64,000 bases of DNA from positions 1 to 64,000 of the forward strand of contig NZ_CAKRNY010000009.1 in assembly GCF_934371575.1 (NCBI RefSeq), written 5' to 3'. This stretch comes from an uncultured Blautia sp. Its GTDB lineage: Bacteria; Bacillota; Clostridia; Lachnospirales; Lachnospiraceae. The translations under genes were made by a program, and so were the position numbers. The stretch's first letter is position 1; every line of letters begins with the position of its first letter. This document shows positions 50,393-58,024 of this stretch, in pieces. The notes under the pieces were generated by a model. That model was not told where the DNA came from. It saw only the letters and a program-made list of their open reading frames with translations, and searched no databases.

Positions 50393-51904
50393 ATGAAGAG
50401 AAAAATATTTATATCAATTATGATCCTTACACTGACCGGAACTGCTTTTGGAGTAATACCATGCAATTTCACATTTGCAGAAGAAACAGAATATGCTCAG
50501 GAAGAGAATGACGTGGATTTTGCCAAAATTGCAGGCATATGGCGAAATGAAAATAATTCCGGTGAAGAAACCCTTACGCTGACAGAAGATGGAATGTTTG
50601 TATATCAGCTGGAAGAAGACACAGTACAGGGATATTTGAAGTATACAGATGAGTATGGGGACGGGAATGGCAGATATGATATGTTTAACAGGGTTGGTAT
50701 CTGGATCGCTGGATTTTATCTTGATTCCGAAACCAGTCTTCATATGGGAAATGTAGATGGAGCGATTTTTTACAAAGAATCCAATGAAGATGCGGATGAT
50801 GCTGAGTCTGAAAGCGAAAATGTATATGAAAATCCTTCTGTTTATGTGCTTATGTCATCAAAAAGGTATACTGGTCTGCAGCCGCTTTATAATGATTCCA
50901 ACTGGGAAGGCGGTTATTTTTACTCAGATATGACTGCCGACGGAATGACTGTAATTGTCAACTGCAGTGCAAAAAATGATGCTGTTTCAGGTAAAGATGA
51001 GAAGGAAATCAGGAAGAAGTTTGCAGAACTTGTCAGCGCCTGCGAGATATCAGGTTATAAAGAAAAGAAAAACAAAAAGCTTACAAAAAAATTCAGTTAT
51101 CCGGTGTATAATCTGAGCTTTAAAACTGGTGCAAATGAAGATACCTGTCTGTGGAAAATGGTTTATATCCAGACGGACGACAATACCTATGGCTATGCAT
51201 ATAAGATGAATATAGACTGGGCAGACGAAATGCTGGAGGAGTATAAAGATGCAATCAATTCTTTGGAATTGACAGAAATTCTTAATATGGATAATACAGG
51301 CAGTAACACAGGCACAGGAACGGGCACAGGAGCAGGAACTGGTGCAGGAACGGGCACTGGCACAGAGTATGATCCAAGTGCAGAAGGGCAGAGTCTGGAA
51401 ATGTTTATTGCGTATTTTGACAGCTGGTATCAGTATGGAGATCTTAATGCAATGAATCTCAGGCTTTATGGAGAAGGAACCTGGGAAATTTACAATTCCA
51501 GAAATACAGATGGAAGCGGAGGATATCTTTTTGACAGTGGAACTTTTGAAACTTCCGGAACTACGGCACTGCAGCTTTTTTCTTCGGACGGAAGTCATGT
51601 GGCAGATGTAAGTCTTGACGGAAATGGAGATCTTTTTATTTATCCGGTTCAGGAAGGATATGGAAATATCTATGCAGAAGCTGCCTTTTCAAGAGAATCT
51701 GATTCGATTGCTTATGAAGCTCAGACAGCGGGAGATGATTATGTAGAGAACAGTGATCCGGGAGATGGTGATTACCCGGGAACTCCCTATTACTGGTACG
51801 ATGGAGAAGGAAATGTAATGTATTTTGACGGTGTGGAAGACTTGTATATGGGACCGGATGATGTGTTTTACATTGATGAGGAAGGACGCCTTTGTCAGTA
51901 TTAA
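50393..51904 (+). CDS. secreted protein with two lipocalin-like segments and a Gly-Thr linker
   Basis: A 503-residue exported protein I cannot name. The signal peptide runs to FTFA with EETEY after it. Residues about 30-150 (IAGIWRNENNSGEETLTLTEDGMFVY, read in parts) form a lipocalin-like beta segment, and a similar segment lies at about 350-430 (YGEGTWEIY, LFDSGTFETSG). Between them is a low-complexity Gly-Thr/Ala-Gly linker (about residues 305-325). ATG 50393 has GGAGG 7 nt upstream. It is acidic overall. It is probably co-transcribed with the next gene and controlled by the LuxR-type regulator. Confidence 0.8.
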   Translation: MKRKIFISIMILTLTGTAFGVIPCNFTFAEETEYAQEENDVDFAKIAGIWRNENNSGEETLTLTEDGMFVYQLEEDTVQGYLKYTDEYGDGNGRYDMFNRVGIWIAGFYLDSETSLHMGNVDGAIFYKESNEDADDAESESENVYENPSVYVLMSSKRYTGLQPLYNDSNWEGGYFYSDMTADGMTVIVNCSAKNDAVSGKDEKEIRKKFAELVSACEISGYKEKKNKKLTKKFSYPVYNLSFKTGANEDTCLWKMVYIQTDDNTYGYAYKMNIDWADEMLEEYKDAINSLELTEILNMDNTGSNTGTGTGTGAGTGAGTGTGTEYDPSAEGQSLEMFIAYFDSWYQYGDLNAMNLRLYGEGTWEIYNSRNTDGSGGYLFDSGTFETSGTTALQLFSSDGSHVADVSLDGNGDLFIYPVQEGYGNIYAEAAFSRESDSIAYEAQTAGDDYVENSDPGDGDYPGTPYYWYDGEGNVMYFDGVEDLYMGPDDVFYIDEEGRLCQY

Positions 51905-51925
51905 AAGTTGAGGAGGGAATCTCAG

Positions 51926-52651
51926 ATGAAAAAAAGAAAGATGTTATCCTTCATTCTGATGGGATTGTTTCTGTTACAGTCAGCAGTGCCTGTCGCTGCT
52001 TCTGAACCATTGACCGAAGAAGAAAGTCTGATAGCAGAACTGAATCAGGGTGATACTTTGGAATTACTGTTTTTTGGAAAAACCATTTGGAACGATGAGG
52101 AAAAATATGAGGATCTGAAAGACATTATTTCTGAAATGCTGCTGGAGTTTCTGATTAATACAGGAGCAGCAGATGAAGAAACACAGCCGGAAGAGATAAA
52201 AGACCTGATTGAGTACGCTTATGAAATTGGAATTTCCGAAGATGTTTTCAGCATTGCTGCAGATAGTGTAGGAGTGGATTCCCAAAGCTACCAGGATGCA
52301 GTGCAGAAGGTTTTTCGAAGTCAGGCTCTGAAAAATCTGGATGAAGAGTTCCTTTTGCTGGAAGCCGGAGGGATTCCGGAACTTACATTAATGTACAAGG
52401 ATGAATGGTATGGAGAAAGGACGGATGACAGCAGAATTGCCCTGGCTTCTTCCATTCTGGACGTTCTGGAAGGAATGGGTCAGGAAACGAAAGGTTATAA
52501 TGGAAATACACTGGCACAGGCAATCAATGACCGGTATGATGAGGATGCAGGGGACAGTGTGTTGTATCTGGCACTGGATATTTTGCAGGAAGAGGATTAC
52601 TATTATACCATGATCAGCGGTGTCATGGCCTGTCTTGTAGATATCGAATAG
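51926..52651 (+). CDS. small secreted acidic protein of unknown function
   Basis: A 241-residue protein with a signal peptide (MKKRKMLSFILMGLFLLQ ... VPVAAS) and no recognisable domain. The mature part is helical and rich in Asp and Glu (TEEESLIAELNQGD ... KDLIEYAYEIG). ATG 51926 has GGAGGG 9 nt upstream; the upstream TTG frame is rejected. It follows the previous secreted-protein gene after 21 nt. No anchor is visible, so it would be released or held by other proteins. Confidence 0.78.
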   Translation: MKKRKMLSFILMGLFLLQSAVPVAASEPLTEEESLIAELNQGDTLELLFFGKTIWNDEEKYEDLKDIISEMLLEFLINTGAADEETQPEEIKDLIEYAYEIGISEDVFSIAADSVGVDSQSYQDAVQKVFRSQALKNLDEEFLLLEAGGIPELTLMYKDEWYGERTDDSRIALASSILDVLEGMGQETKGYNGNTLAQAINDRYDEDAGDSVLYLALDILQEEDYYYTMISGVMACLVDIE

Positions 52652-52676
52652 TGTGAAAGCAGATGTTCTGTACCTT

Positions 52677-53285
52677 CTAATACTGCCTTGAATCATCTTC
52701 GATAATGGTGGTGTTCACGTCATCTTCGTACAGCCGCATCTGTACCTGCATTGGTGTTGGATCATCTGTAATTTTCATCCTTCCGAAATGATTAAAAAAG
52801 AACAGGACACCTAATCCGATGCCAATGGAATAAGAGATTTCAAGAACCGTAAAACCGGTGGTGGGCTGTCCTGTGACCTGGGTATAAATCTGTTCAAAAA
52901 GAGCGGGAATGTCCACGTCATTATTAAAAGTCATAATAGAAAAACCAGCACCGAAAAAAGTAGCCAGACATACGAAAATTACTTTGCACCATCTTATAAC
53001 AATATTAACAGTTCCTTCTTTTTCATATGTGATGATGAAGGCTGGTTCTCCAATATGAGAAATGTCAAGATCCGGCTCTTTTTCCTGGATTTCATGGATC
53101 AGGTCCATAACAGAAATTACGTATCGTCCGGGCTTGTCTGGTTTAAGGTTTGCCACTGACAGGACGCGCAGCCGGTTTAAAATTTTTGAATTACTGCAGG
53201 AAAGCTTTGCAATGTCCTGAAGATAAACGTGGGGGTGATGAACCTCCACGTTTTTATCTGTCTGAATATATAATGTATCACTCAA
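52677..53285 (-). CDS. spoVAA: stage V sporulation protein AA
   Basis: A 202-residue membrane protein of the SpoVA complex, which moves dipicolinic acid into and out of the spore. The N-terminal soluble part (DTLYIQTDKNVEVHHPHVYLQDIAKL, then VMDLIHEIQEKEPDL) matches SpoVAA; two membrane helices follow, then GRMKITDDPTPMQVQMRLYEDD. The start is uncertain: the first in-frame GTG (53294) lies inside GAGGTGA (53291-53297); a TTG at 53285 is 8 nt from GAGG and is preferred. It is the last gene of the operon. SpoVAB is not found next to it. Confidence 0.85.
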   Translation of the reverse strand: MSDTLYIQTDKNVEVHHPHVYLQDIAKLSCSNSKILNRLRVLSVANLKPDKPGRYVISVMDLIHEIQEKEPDLDISHIGEPAFIITYEKEGTVNIVIRWCKVIFVCLATFFGAGFSIMTFNNDVDIPALFEQIYTQVTGQPTTGFTVLEISYSIGIGLGVLFFFNHFGRMKITDDPTPMQVQMRLYEDDVNTTIIEDDSRQY

Positions 53286-53321
53286 TTTAATCACCTCATT
53301 TATTATTATATCCGGTAATAT

Positions 53322-53678
53322 TTATTCTTTCATTTTGGGCTTAAATATCCAGCTTGCCAGATAGGAAAAAATCAGTGCGGCAGAGACACCTGCGGCGCAT
53401 GCTGTGAATCCACCGGTGAAAAGCCCGATCAGTCCGTCGGAGTCGATTGCCTTCTTCAGCCCTTTCCAAAGAGTATTGCCAAATCCCAAAAGTGGGACAG
53501 AAGCACCTGCACCGGCAAAATCAATCAAAGGCTGGTAGATTCCCACTGCTCCAAGAACGGCACCGGTACATACCAGAAGAACCATTACCCTGCCAGGCAT
53601 CAGTTTTGTTTTGTCCAGAAGAATCTGGACAAGGGCACAGATCAGGCCTCCTACCCAGAATGCGTTGAAATAATCCAT
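53322..53678 (-). CDS. spoVAE: stage V sporulation protein AE (SpoVAEB)
   Basis: A 118-residue membrane protein: MDYFNAFWVGGLICALVQILLDKTKL, FAGAGASVPLLGFGNTLWKG and FTGGFTACAAGVSAALIF. It is homologous to SpoVAC and shares the GAGASVPLLGFG loop. Four short helices are predicted. GGAGATTTCACA precedes ATG. It lies 34 nt after spoVAD and should form part of the dipicolinate channel in the inner spore membrane. Confidence 0.93.
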   Translation of the reverse strand: MDYFNAFWVGGLICALVQILLDKTKLMPGRVMVLLVCTGAVLGAVGIYQPLIDFAGAGASVPLLGFGNTLWKGLKKAIDSDGLIGLFTGGFTACAAGVSAALIFSYLASWIFKPKMKE

Positions 53679-53712
53679 TGTGAAATCTCCTTAATATCTG
53701 TGAAATGATTTA

Positions 53713-54798
53713 TCAGCCGGGAATATGGCAATGTTCAATTACTACTGCATGGGCAATTCCAGGGATGGAATCTCCCTCGTTAAAGCTGGTTTTGGAGAGC
53801 AGTGCTCCGGTGGGGACGAAAAGTATCCGTTTCCATGTCCCTTTTTTTAGTTCCGGAAGAATATACGCTGTCAGAACAGAAGCACTGCAACCACATCCAC
53901 TTCCACCGGAATGGGTATCCTGTGTTTCGTTGTCAAAAATCAAAAGACCACAGTCCTGATAAATGGACTCAATATTGAAGCCTTTTTCTTTCAGAAGGTC
54001 CAGTAGGATCTGCTTTCCAACAGCACCAAGATCTCCTGTGAAAATAGCATCGTAATCTGCTGGCGTTCTGTTGAAATCGCAGAAATTCCGATAAATGGTA
54101 TCACATGCAGCCGGGGCCATACATCCTCCCATGTTCAGAGAATCCTTCAGCCCATAATCAACCAGCCTTCCGGTTGTAAGTCCTGTTATTTGGACATATC
54201 CTTCCTGTGAGCAATGTATCTGAGGGTTACCTGAGATTTTTTTGGCAGGTATTTTAGGGGACAGAATACAGGCACCGCTTCCGGTTACGGTCCAGGTGGC
54301 ACTAAGGGGCCGCTGGTTTCCGTAAGCAAGGGGAAAACGGAATTCTTTTTCAGCACTTGCAAAATGACTGGAAGCTGCACACAGGATGTAGTCCCCATAT
54401 CCGGCGGAAACGGACATGGCACCAAGGGAAAGGGCTTCGCCTATTGTGGAACATGCTCCGAAAAGTCCGTAAAACGGGATACCGATTTCTGCAATTCCAA
54501 AGGAAGAAGCGGTAGTCTGAGCCAGAAGATCTCCTGCGAAAGCCATCCTGATATCCTCTTTTGTAAGTCCGGCTTTTTTCAGAGCCAGTGCAGCTGTCTG
54601 TTTTTGCATGGCGCTTTCTGCTGCTTCCCATGTGTCTTCCCCAAACATGGGATCTTCACAGACAAGATCAAATCTGTTACCCAGGGGACCTTCGCCTTCT
54701 TTTTTTCCTGCTGCAGATGCGAAGCCTGCAATATATACCGGATTTTGAAAGCTGATACTGGCAGAACCGGCAAGTCTGGCAGGAGTCTGTGAATTCAT
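53713..54798 (-). CDS. spoVAD: stage V sporulation protein AD
   Basis: A 361-residue soluble, thiolase-fold protein of the SpoVA complex that binds dipicolinic acid. It has GLFGACSTIGEALSLGAMSV, where the thiolase Cys is kept, LTTGRLVDYGLKD and SGGSGCGCSASVLTAYILPEL. Length is near the usual 335-340. GGAGGTGATCTC precedes ATG. The start overlaps the spoVAC stop by 4 nt. Confidence 0.94.
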   Translation of the reverse strand: MNSQTPARLAGSASISFQNPVYIAGFASAAGKKEGEGPLGNRFDLVCEDPMFGEDTWEAAESAMQKQTAALALKKAGLTKEDIRMAFAGDLLAQTTASSFGIAEIGIPFYGLFGACSTIGEALSLGAMSVSAGYGDYILCAASSHFASAEKEFRFPLAYGNQRPLSATWTVTGSGACILSPKIPAKKISGNPQIHCSQEGYVQITGLTTGRLVDYGLKDSLNMGGCMAPAACDTIYRNFCDFNRTPADYDAIFTGDLGAVGKQILLDLLKEKGFNIESIYQDCGLLIFDNETQDTHSGGSGCGCSASVLTAYILPELKKGTWKRILFVPTGALLSKTSFNEGDSIPGIAHAVVIEHCHIPG

Positions 54799-55265
54799 GA
54801 GATCACCTCCATTATTTTCGAAAGATAGTAGATTACGCCTAAAGCCCAGGAACTCATAATTCCGTAGAGAATAACAGGACCTGCGATGGTAAAAATTTTA
54901 CAGCCAATTCCAAAGACCTGTCCCTCTGCTTTATACTCGATTGCAGGTGCGGCTACGGAATTGGCGAATCCTGTAATGGGAACCAGACTTCCTGCGCCTC
55001 CGAATTTCCCGATTTTAGGATAAATGTTAAAGCCGGTCAGAATAACGCTTATGAGAACCAGAGTTACAGAACACCAGGTTCCTGCCACATCCTGCTCTAA
55101 TCCTTGGGATTTTGCAAAGTTTGTTATAACCTGTCCTACAGTGCAGATTATTCCTCCGGTGACAAAGGCTTTTGCCATGTTTATGGGAAGATTGTGAGTT
55201 GGTGTGATCCTTTTTACATAGTCTGCGTATTGCTTTTGTTTTTCTTTTTGCATGAAATTGTTCAT
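54795..55265 (-). CDS. spoVAC: stage V sporulation protein AC
   Basis: A 156-residue membrane protein, a mechanosensitive channel component of SpoVA. Motifs: KRITPTHNLPINMAKAFVTGG, GFNIYPKIGKFGGAGSLVPITGFANSVAAPAIEYKAEG (in parts) and four to five helices. GCAGGAGGCACTT precedes ATG. It is the first gene of spoVAC-AD-AE-AA, downstream of a sigma-G-like promoter, so expression should be confined to the forespore. Confidence 0.95.
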   Translation of the reverse strand: MNNFMQKEKQKQYADYVKRITPTHNLPINMAKAFVTGGIICTVGQVITNFAKSQGLEQDVAGTWCSVTLVLISVILTGFNIYPKIGKFGGAGSLVPITGFANSVAAPAIEYKAEGQVFGIGCKIFTIAGPVILYGIMSSWALGVIYYLSKIMEVIS

Positions 55266-55302
55266 AAGTGCCTCCTGCAGCTATGGAAAATAAAAATATC
55301 TG

Positions 55303-55345
55303 TTCATGAGCAAGTAGCGAAGCGGATCTGGAATGTCCGCTTTAC
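55303..55345 (+). repeat. dispersed hairpin element, copy 2
   Basis: GTTCATGAGCAAGTAGCG, then AAGCGGATCTGGAATG and TCCGCTTTAC. Nearly identical to the copy at 56522-56565. On the minus strand it falls in the 5' leader of spoVAC. Confidence 0.8.
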
Positions 55346-55347
55346 AA

Positions 55348-55377
55348 TAGTATGTGAAAAAATATATAAAATTATAC
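55348..55377 (-). promoter_or_regulatory. sigma-G-like promoter of the spoVA operon
   Basis: On the minus strand GTATA (plus 55373-55377), an 18-bp spacer and CATACTA (plus 55348-55354). Both boxes match the B. subtilis SigG consensus GHATR and CATNHTA. It lies about 85 nt before spoVAC. Confidence 0.72.
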
Positions 55378-55458
55378 TTTATTTCTGACCGAATTTATAA
55401 TATTATGATAGTATTGTTATAGTTAGCTTTATGATAAACAAAAGAAGAGAGGTGCCTT

Positions 55459-56475
55459 ATGGGGGAATATTTTATTGGAAAGGGATCACAGCTTCTCACA
55501 GAAGAGTCTGAGGAGAAGATCAGGATCCATAAGCTGGATTTGCTTCAGCCGGAGTTTGGACATATGCCATGTATGAAGAGAAATGCTTTTACCTTTATAC
55601 TGATGGAAGAAGGAGAAATGCAGTGTCAGGTAAATCAGCAAAAAGCTGATCTTGAAGCCGGAGAAGCACTGTTTGTTAATGCAGGACAGTCTTATCGTCT
55701 GGTGAGAAGTGAAAAGGAAAGCAGCAGCTTTTATATAATAGAAATTACAGGAGAGTATCTGGCAGCAGGTGACGAAAGCCTGAGAGCGAAGTATATTTCT
55801 CCGGTAGAAGGATCTGAGAATTTTTCTTTCAGCAGATTTATGCCTTCGCCAGAGGAAGATACAGATGAAGATATCCTTCTTCAGGCCCTTTTGGCAGCTG
55901 CACAGACAGCAAAAGGCAGAGATGTGGCATATGAGCTGGATATGAAGAGCTGGATGCTTACTGCATGGGGAAGCCTGTATAAAAAATTCGTACAGCTTTC
56001 CGTGGAATGCAAGAATGCAGTGATCCGCGAGCGGAAAAAACTGAATCGAATGACAGGATATCTGGCAGAGCATTGTAATGAGAAGCTGACGCTTGCAGCT
56101 ATGGCAGAAGCATGTGAGGTAAGTACAGGAGATTTCTGCAGATTCTTTAAGAAGCATATGGAAATGACACCTTTTGAATATTTACAGAAATGCCGTATCT
56201 GGAACAGCATGGATGCTGTTCTGGATAAAACTGCATCTATGGGAGAAATTGCCGGAGCAAATGGATTTGCAGGTGCAAGCTATTTTTCTGAAACATTCCG
56301 AAAAGAGATGGGATGCTCCCCGGCAGATTACAGAAAATGGTACCGCGGCCTGGAGGAAAAATGTCCTGTGGCTGCTTCTGAAAATAAGGAAAAAGAAAGC
56401 TCACAGTCTCAGGAAAATGTGAAAAAGGGAAAGAAAGAGGAGAAGGGTAAAAATGTTCCTTCCTATTTATTATGA
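55459..56475 (+). CDS. AraC-family transcriptional regulator with cupin domain
   Basis: A 338-residue regulator. The N-terminal cupin-like domain (about 40-110; FTFILMEEGEMQCQVNQQKADLEAGEALFVNAG) senses a small ligand. The double HTH (about 195-295) has KLTLAAMAEACEVSTGDFCRFFKKHMEMTPFEYL and IAGANGFAGASYFSETFRKEMGCSPADYRKW. The C-terminal 40 residues are a charged Lys/Glu/Ser tail not usual in the family. AGAGAGGTGCC precedes ATG. Its position before the LacI gene and the sugar operon makes a role in alpha-glucoside use plausible. Confidence 0.9.
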   Translation: MGEYFIGKGSQLLTEESEEKIRIHKLDLLQPEFGHMPCMKRNAFTFILMEEGEMQCQVNQQKADLEAGEALFVNAGQSYRLVRSEKESSSFYIIEITGEYLAAGDESLRAKYISPVEGSENFSFSRFMPSPEEDTDEDILLQALLAAAQTAKGRDVAYELDMKSWMLTAWGSLYKKFVQLSVECKNAVIRERKKLNRMTGYLAEHCNEKLTLAAMAEACEVSTGDFCRFFKKHMEMTPFEYLQKCRIWNSMDAVLDKTASMGEIAGANGFAGASYFSETFRKEMGCSPADYRKWYRGLEEKCPVAASENKEKESSQSQENVKKGKKEEKGKNVPSYLL

Positions 56476-56521
56476 TGCGTTGGAGCCGTCAGCTCCCACT
56501 GACAGGTCGCGAAGCGGCTGC

Positions 56522-56565
56522 GTTCATGAGCAAGTAGCAAAGCGGATCTGGAATGTCCGCTTTAC
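56522..56565 (+). repeat. dispersed hairpin element, copy 3
   Basis: GTTCATGAGCAAGTAGCA, then AAGCGGATCTGGAATG and TCCGCTTTAC. It differs from copy 2 at one position over 43 bp and lies just before the lacI-type gene. Confidence 0.8.
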
Positions 56566-56592
56566 TTTTATGGAAAGGGGAAGGAAAATCAG

Positions 56593-57600
56593 ATGATCCG
56601 TCTTCAGGATATTGCGGACATGGCGGGAGTGAGCAGGACTACCGTATCAAACGTAATAAACGGCAATACAAAAAGAGTTTCCCAGGAAACCATTGATAAA
56701 ATAACGGAAATCCTGAAAGAACAGAATTATGTTCCTCATATGGGATCTGTTATGCTGTCCGGACATGGTTCCAGGATCATAGGCGTGGTACTTGGTTTTG
56801 CCAAGGCCCATGGAATGCACTCCCTGCAGGATTCCTTTGTAGGAGAACTTGTAGGAACCATTCAGATGGAAGCTGAAATGAAAGGATACTATGTTATGCT
56901 GATTGGTGGGGAGAACATTCAGAATGTGGTGGATATTGCTTCCAGATGGAATGTAGAAGGACTCATCATTCTGGGATATAATGATGAAAGATATCGGAAA
57001 CTGTCCAGAAAGCTGAATAAGAAAATGGTTCTTATCGATGCTTATCCAGCAGGGGAATATTTTTTTCAAAATGTGGGAGTGGATGATTATTCCGGCGGCT
57101 ACCAGATTGGAAGCTACCTTTATTCCTGCGGCTTTGACAAAGCGCTGTTCCTTGCAGAAACAGACGTTGACAGTGATTACAGCCGCTGGATGGGCTTTAA
57201 GCAGGCTATGGAAAAAGAAGGAAAATTCTGCAGCCGCACCCGTCTGATCGTGATCCCGGGAGAAAGAAACCGGCGTATCCAGAAATATAAAGAACTTCTC
57301 CCGCGTTTACTGCAGGTAAAAGCAGTGGCATTTTCCTCGGATTATGCAGCAATTGAGGCCATGAACTTTTTGTTAGATCATGGGATTAAAGTTCCGGAAC
57401 AGGTATCTGTTACCGGTTTCGATGACAGTATCTATGCCAGAATGGTTCGTCCAAGACTTACAACGGTTCATCAGGATGTAAGCCAGAAAGCGCATCTGGC
57501 ATTCAGCCGTCTGCTTCGGATGGTGGCAGGGGAGCAGCTGAAAGAGTTTAATATAAAAAGTCCGGTATACCTTGTAAAAAGAGATTCTGTGAAAACATGA
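56593..57600 (+). CDS. LacI-family transcriptional regulator
   Basis: A 335-residue repressor. The N-terminal HTH (2-50) reads RLQDIADMAGVSRTTVSNVINGNTKRVSQETIDKI; the periplasmic-binding-protein-like core has IIGVVLGFAKAHG, VEGLIILGYND, GVDDYSGGYQIGSYL and VTGFDDSIYARMVRPRLTTVHQD. GGGGAAGGAAAATCAG precedes ATG. A 14-bp palindrome and promoter stand before the adjacent ABC operon, the likely target. The sugar effector is probably an isomalto- or maltooligosaccharide, inferred from the genes downstream. Confidence 0.93.
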   Translation: MIRLQDIADMAGVSRTTVSNVINGNTKRVSQETIDKITEILKEQNYVPHMGSVMLSGHGSRIIGVVLGFAKAHGMHSLQDSFVGELVGTIQMEAEMKGYYVMLIGGENIQNVVDIASRWNVEGLIILGYNDERYRKLSRKLNKKMVLIDAYPAGEYFFQNVGVDDYSGGYQIGSYLYSCGFDKALFLAETDVDSDYSRWMGFKQAMEKEGKFCSRTRLIVIPGERNRRIQKYKELLPRLLQVKAVAFSSDYAAIEAMNFLLDHGIKVPEQVSVTGFDDSIYARMVRPRLTTVHQDVSQKAHLAFSRLLRMVAGEQLKEFNIKSPVYLVKRDSVKT

Positions 57601-57627
57601 ACATATCACTTAAAAGAATTTGAAGAG

Positions 57628-57663
57628 AAGACAGTCAGACTCCAGAGCCTGCCTGTCTTTTCT
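57628..57663 (+). terminator. terminator after the lacI-type gene
   Basis: AAGACAG (57628-57634) pairs with CTGTCTT (57653-57659) with some inner pairing, then TTCTT. It is moderately strong. Confidence 0.6.
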
Positions 57664-57794
57664 TATATGATAGGAAATTCTGTTGGGATTCCCTTTTGCA
57701 TAGGGAAAACAGCTTGCATGAAATCCCTGTCATCTGGAAAAAGTATAAGATAGGGTGGGAGCAGCGTAGCTGGTTCGCAATCCGGGGATCAAAT

Positions 57795-57820
57795 GAGTGG
57801 CAAAAGACCTTTTGTCACTC
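57795..57820. repeat. 12-bp inverted repeat in the ABC operon leader
   Basis: GAGTGGCAAAAG (57795-57806) and CTTTTGTCACTC (57809-57820) with a 2-bp centre and one mismatch. No T-run follows. It is more likely a protein-binding palindrome than a terminator. Confidence 0.5.
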
Positions 57821-57876
57821 CTATCAAAATATGCAATATGCACAAAAGACAAAATGAAAGTTTGTCTACAATTTAA

Positions 57877-57890
57877 GTTTCTCGAGAAAC
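57877..57890. promoter_or_regulatory. LacI-type operator palindrome
   Basis: GTTTCTCGAGAAAC, a perfect 14-bp palindrome with central CG, as in LacI-family operators. It ends 3 bp before the -35 of the promoter at 57894. Confidence 0.65.
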
Positions 57891-57893
57891 CTG

Positions 57894-57922
57894 TTGATTT
57901 TGTAGGAAAGCTGCGATATCAT
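57894..57922 (+). promoter_or_regulatory. promoter of the second sugar ABC operon
   Basis: TTGATT (57894-57899), 17 bp and TATCAT (57917-57922). Confidence 0.55.
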
Positions 57923-58024
57923 GAAGCCACCGAAGGGAAAGCAGGACAGACGTGTCCGGAAAAGCTTTCAAATAAACAAGTGCTGCGCAGCCTTCATTGA
58001 GTAAAAAAAATGGAGGAAAGAAAG

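Larger units (their letters stand above)
57664..58024 (+). promoter_or_regulatory. long leader of the second sugar ABC operon
   Basis: About 360 bp with no convincing gene; a 67-codon frame at 57797-58000 lacks a ribosome site. It contains a near-perfect 12-bp inverted repeat (57795-57806 with 57809-57820), two TTGCAT repeats (57700-57720), the palindrome at 57877 and a promoter at 57894-57922. Confidence 0.55.

Noticed and set aside
57755-57790. tRNA-like GGTTCGCAATCC sequence
   Set aside because: No acceptor stem, anticodon arm or full cloverleaf can be drawn around it.
57797-58000. 67-codon frame in the ABC operon leader
   Set aside because: No ribosome site; it crosses the operator, promoter and an inverted repeat.
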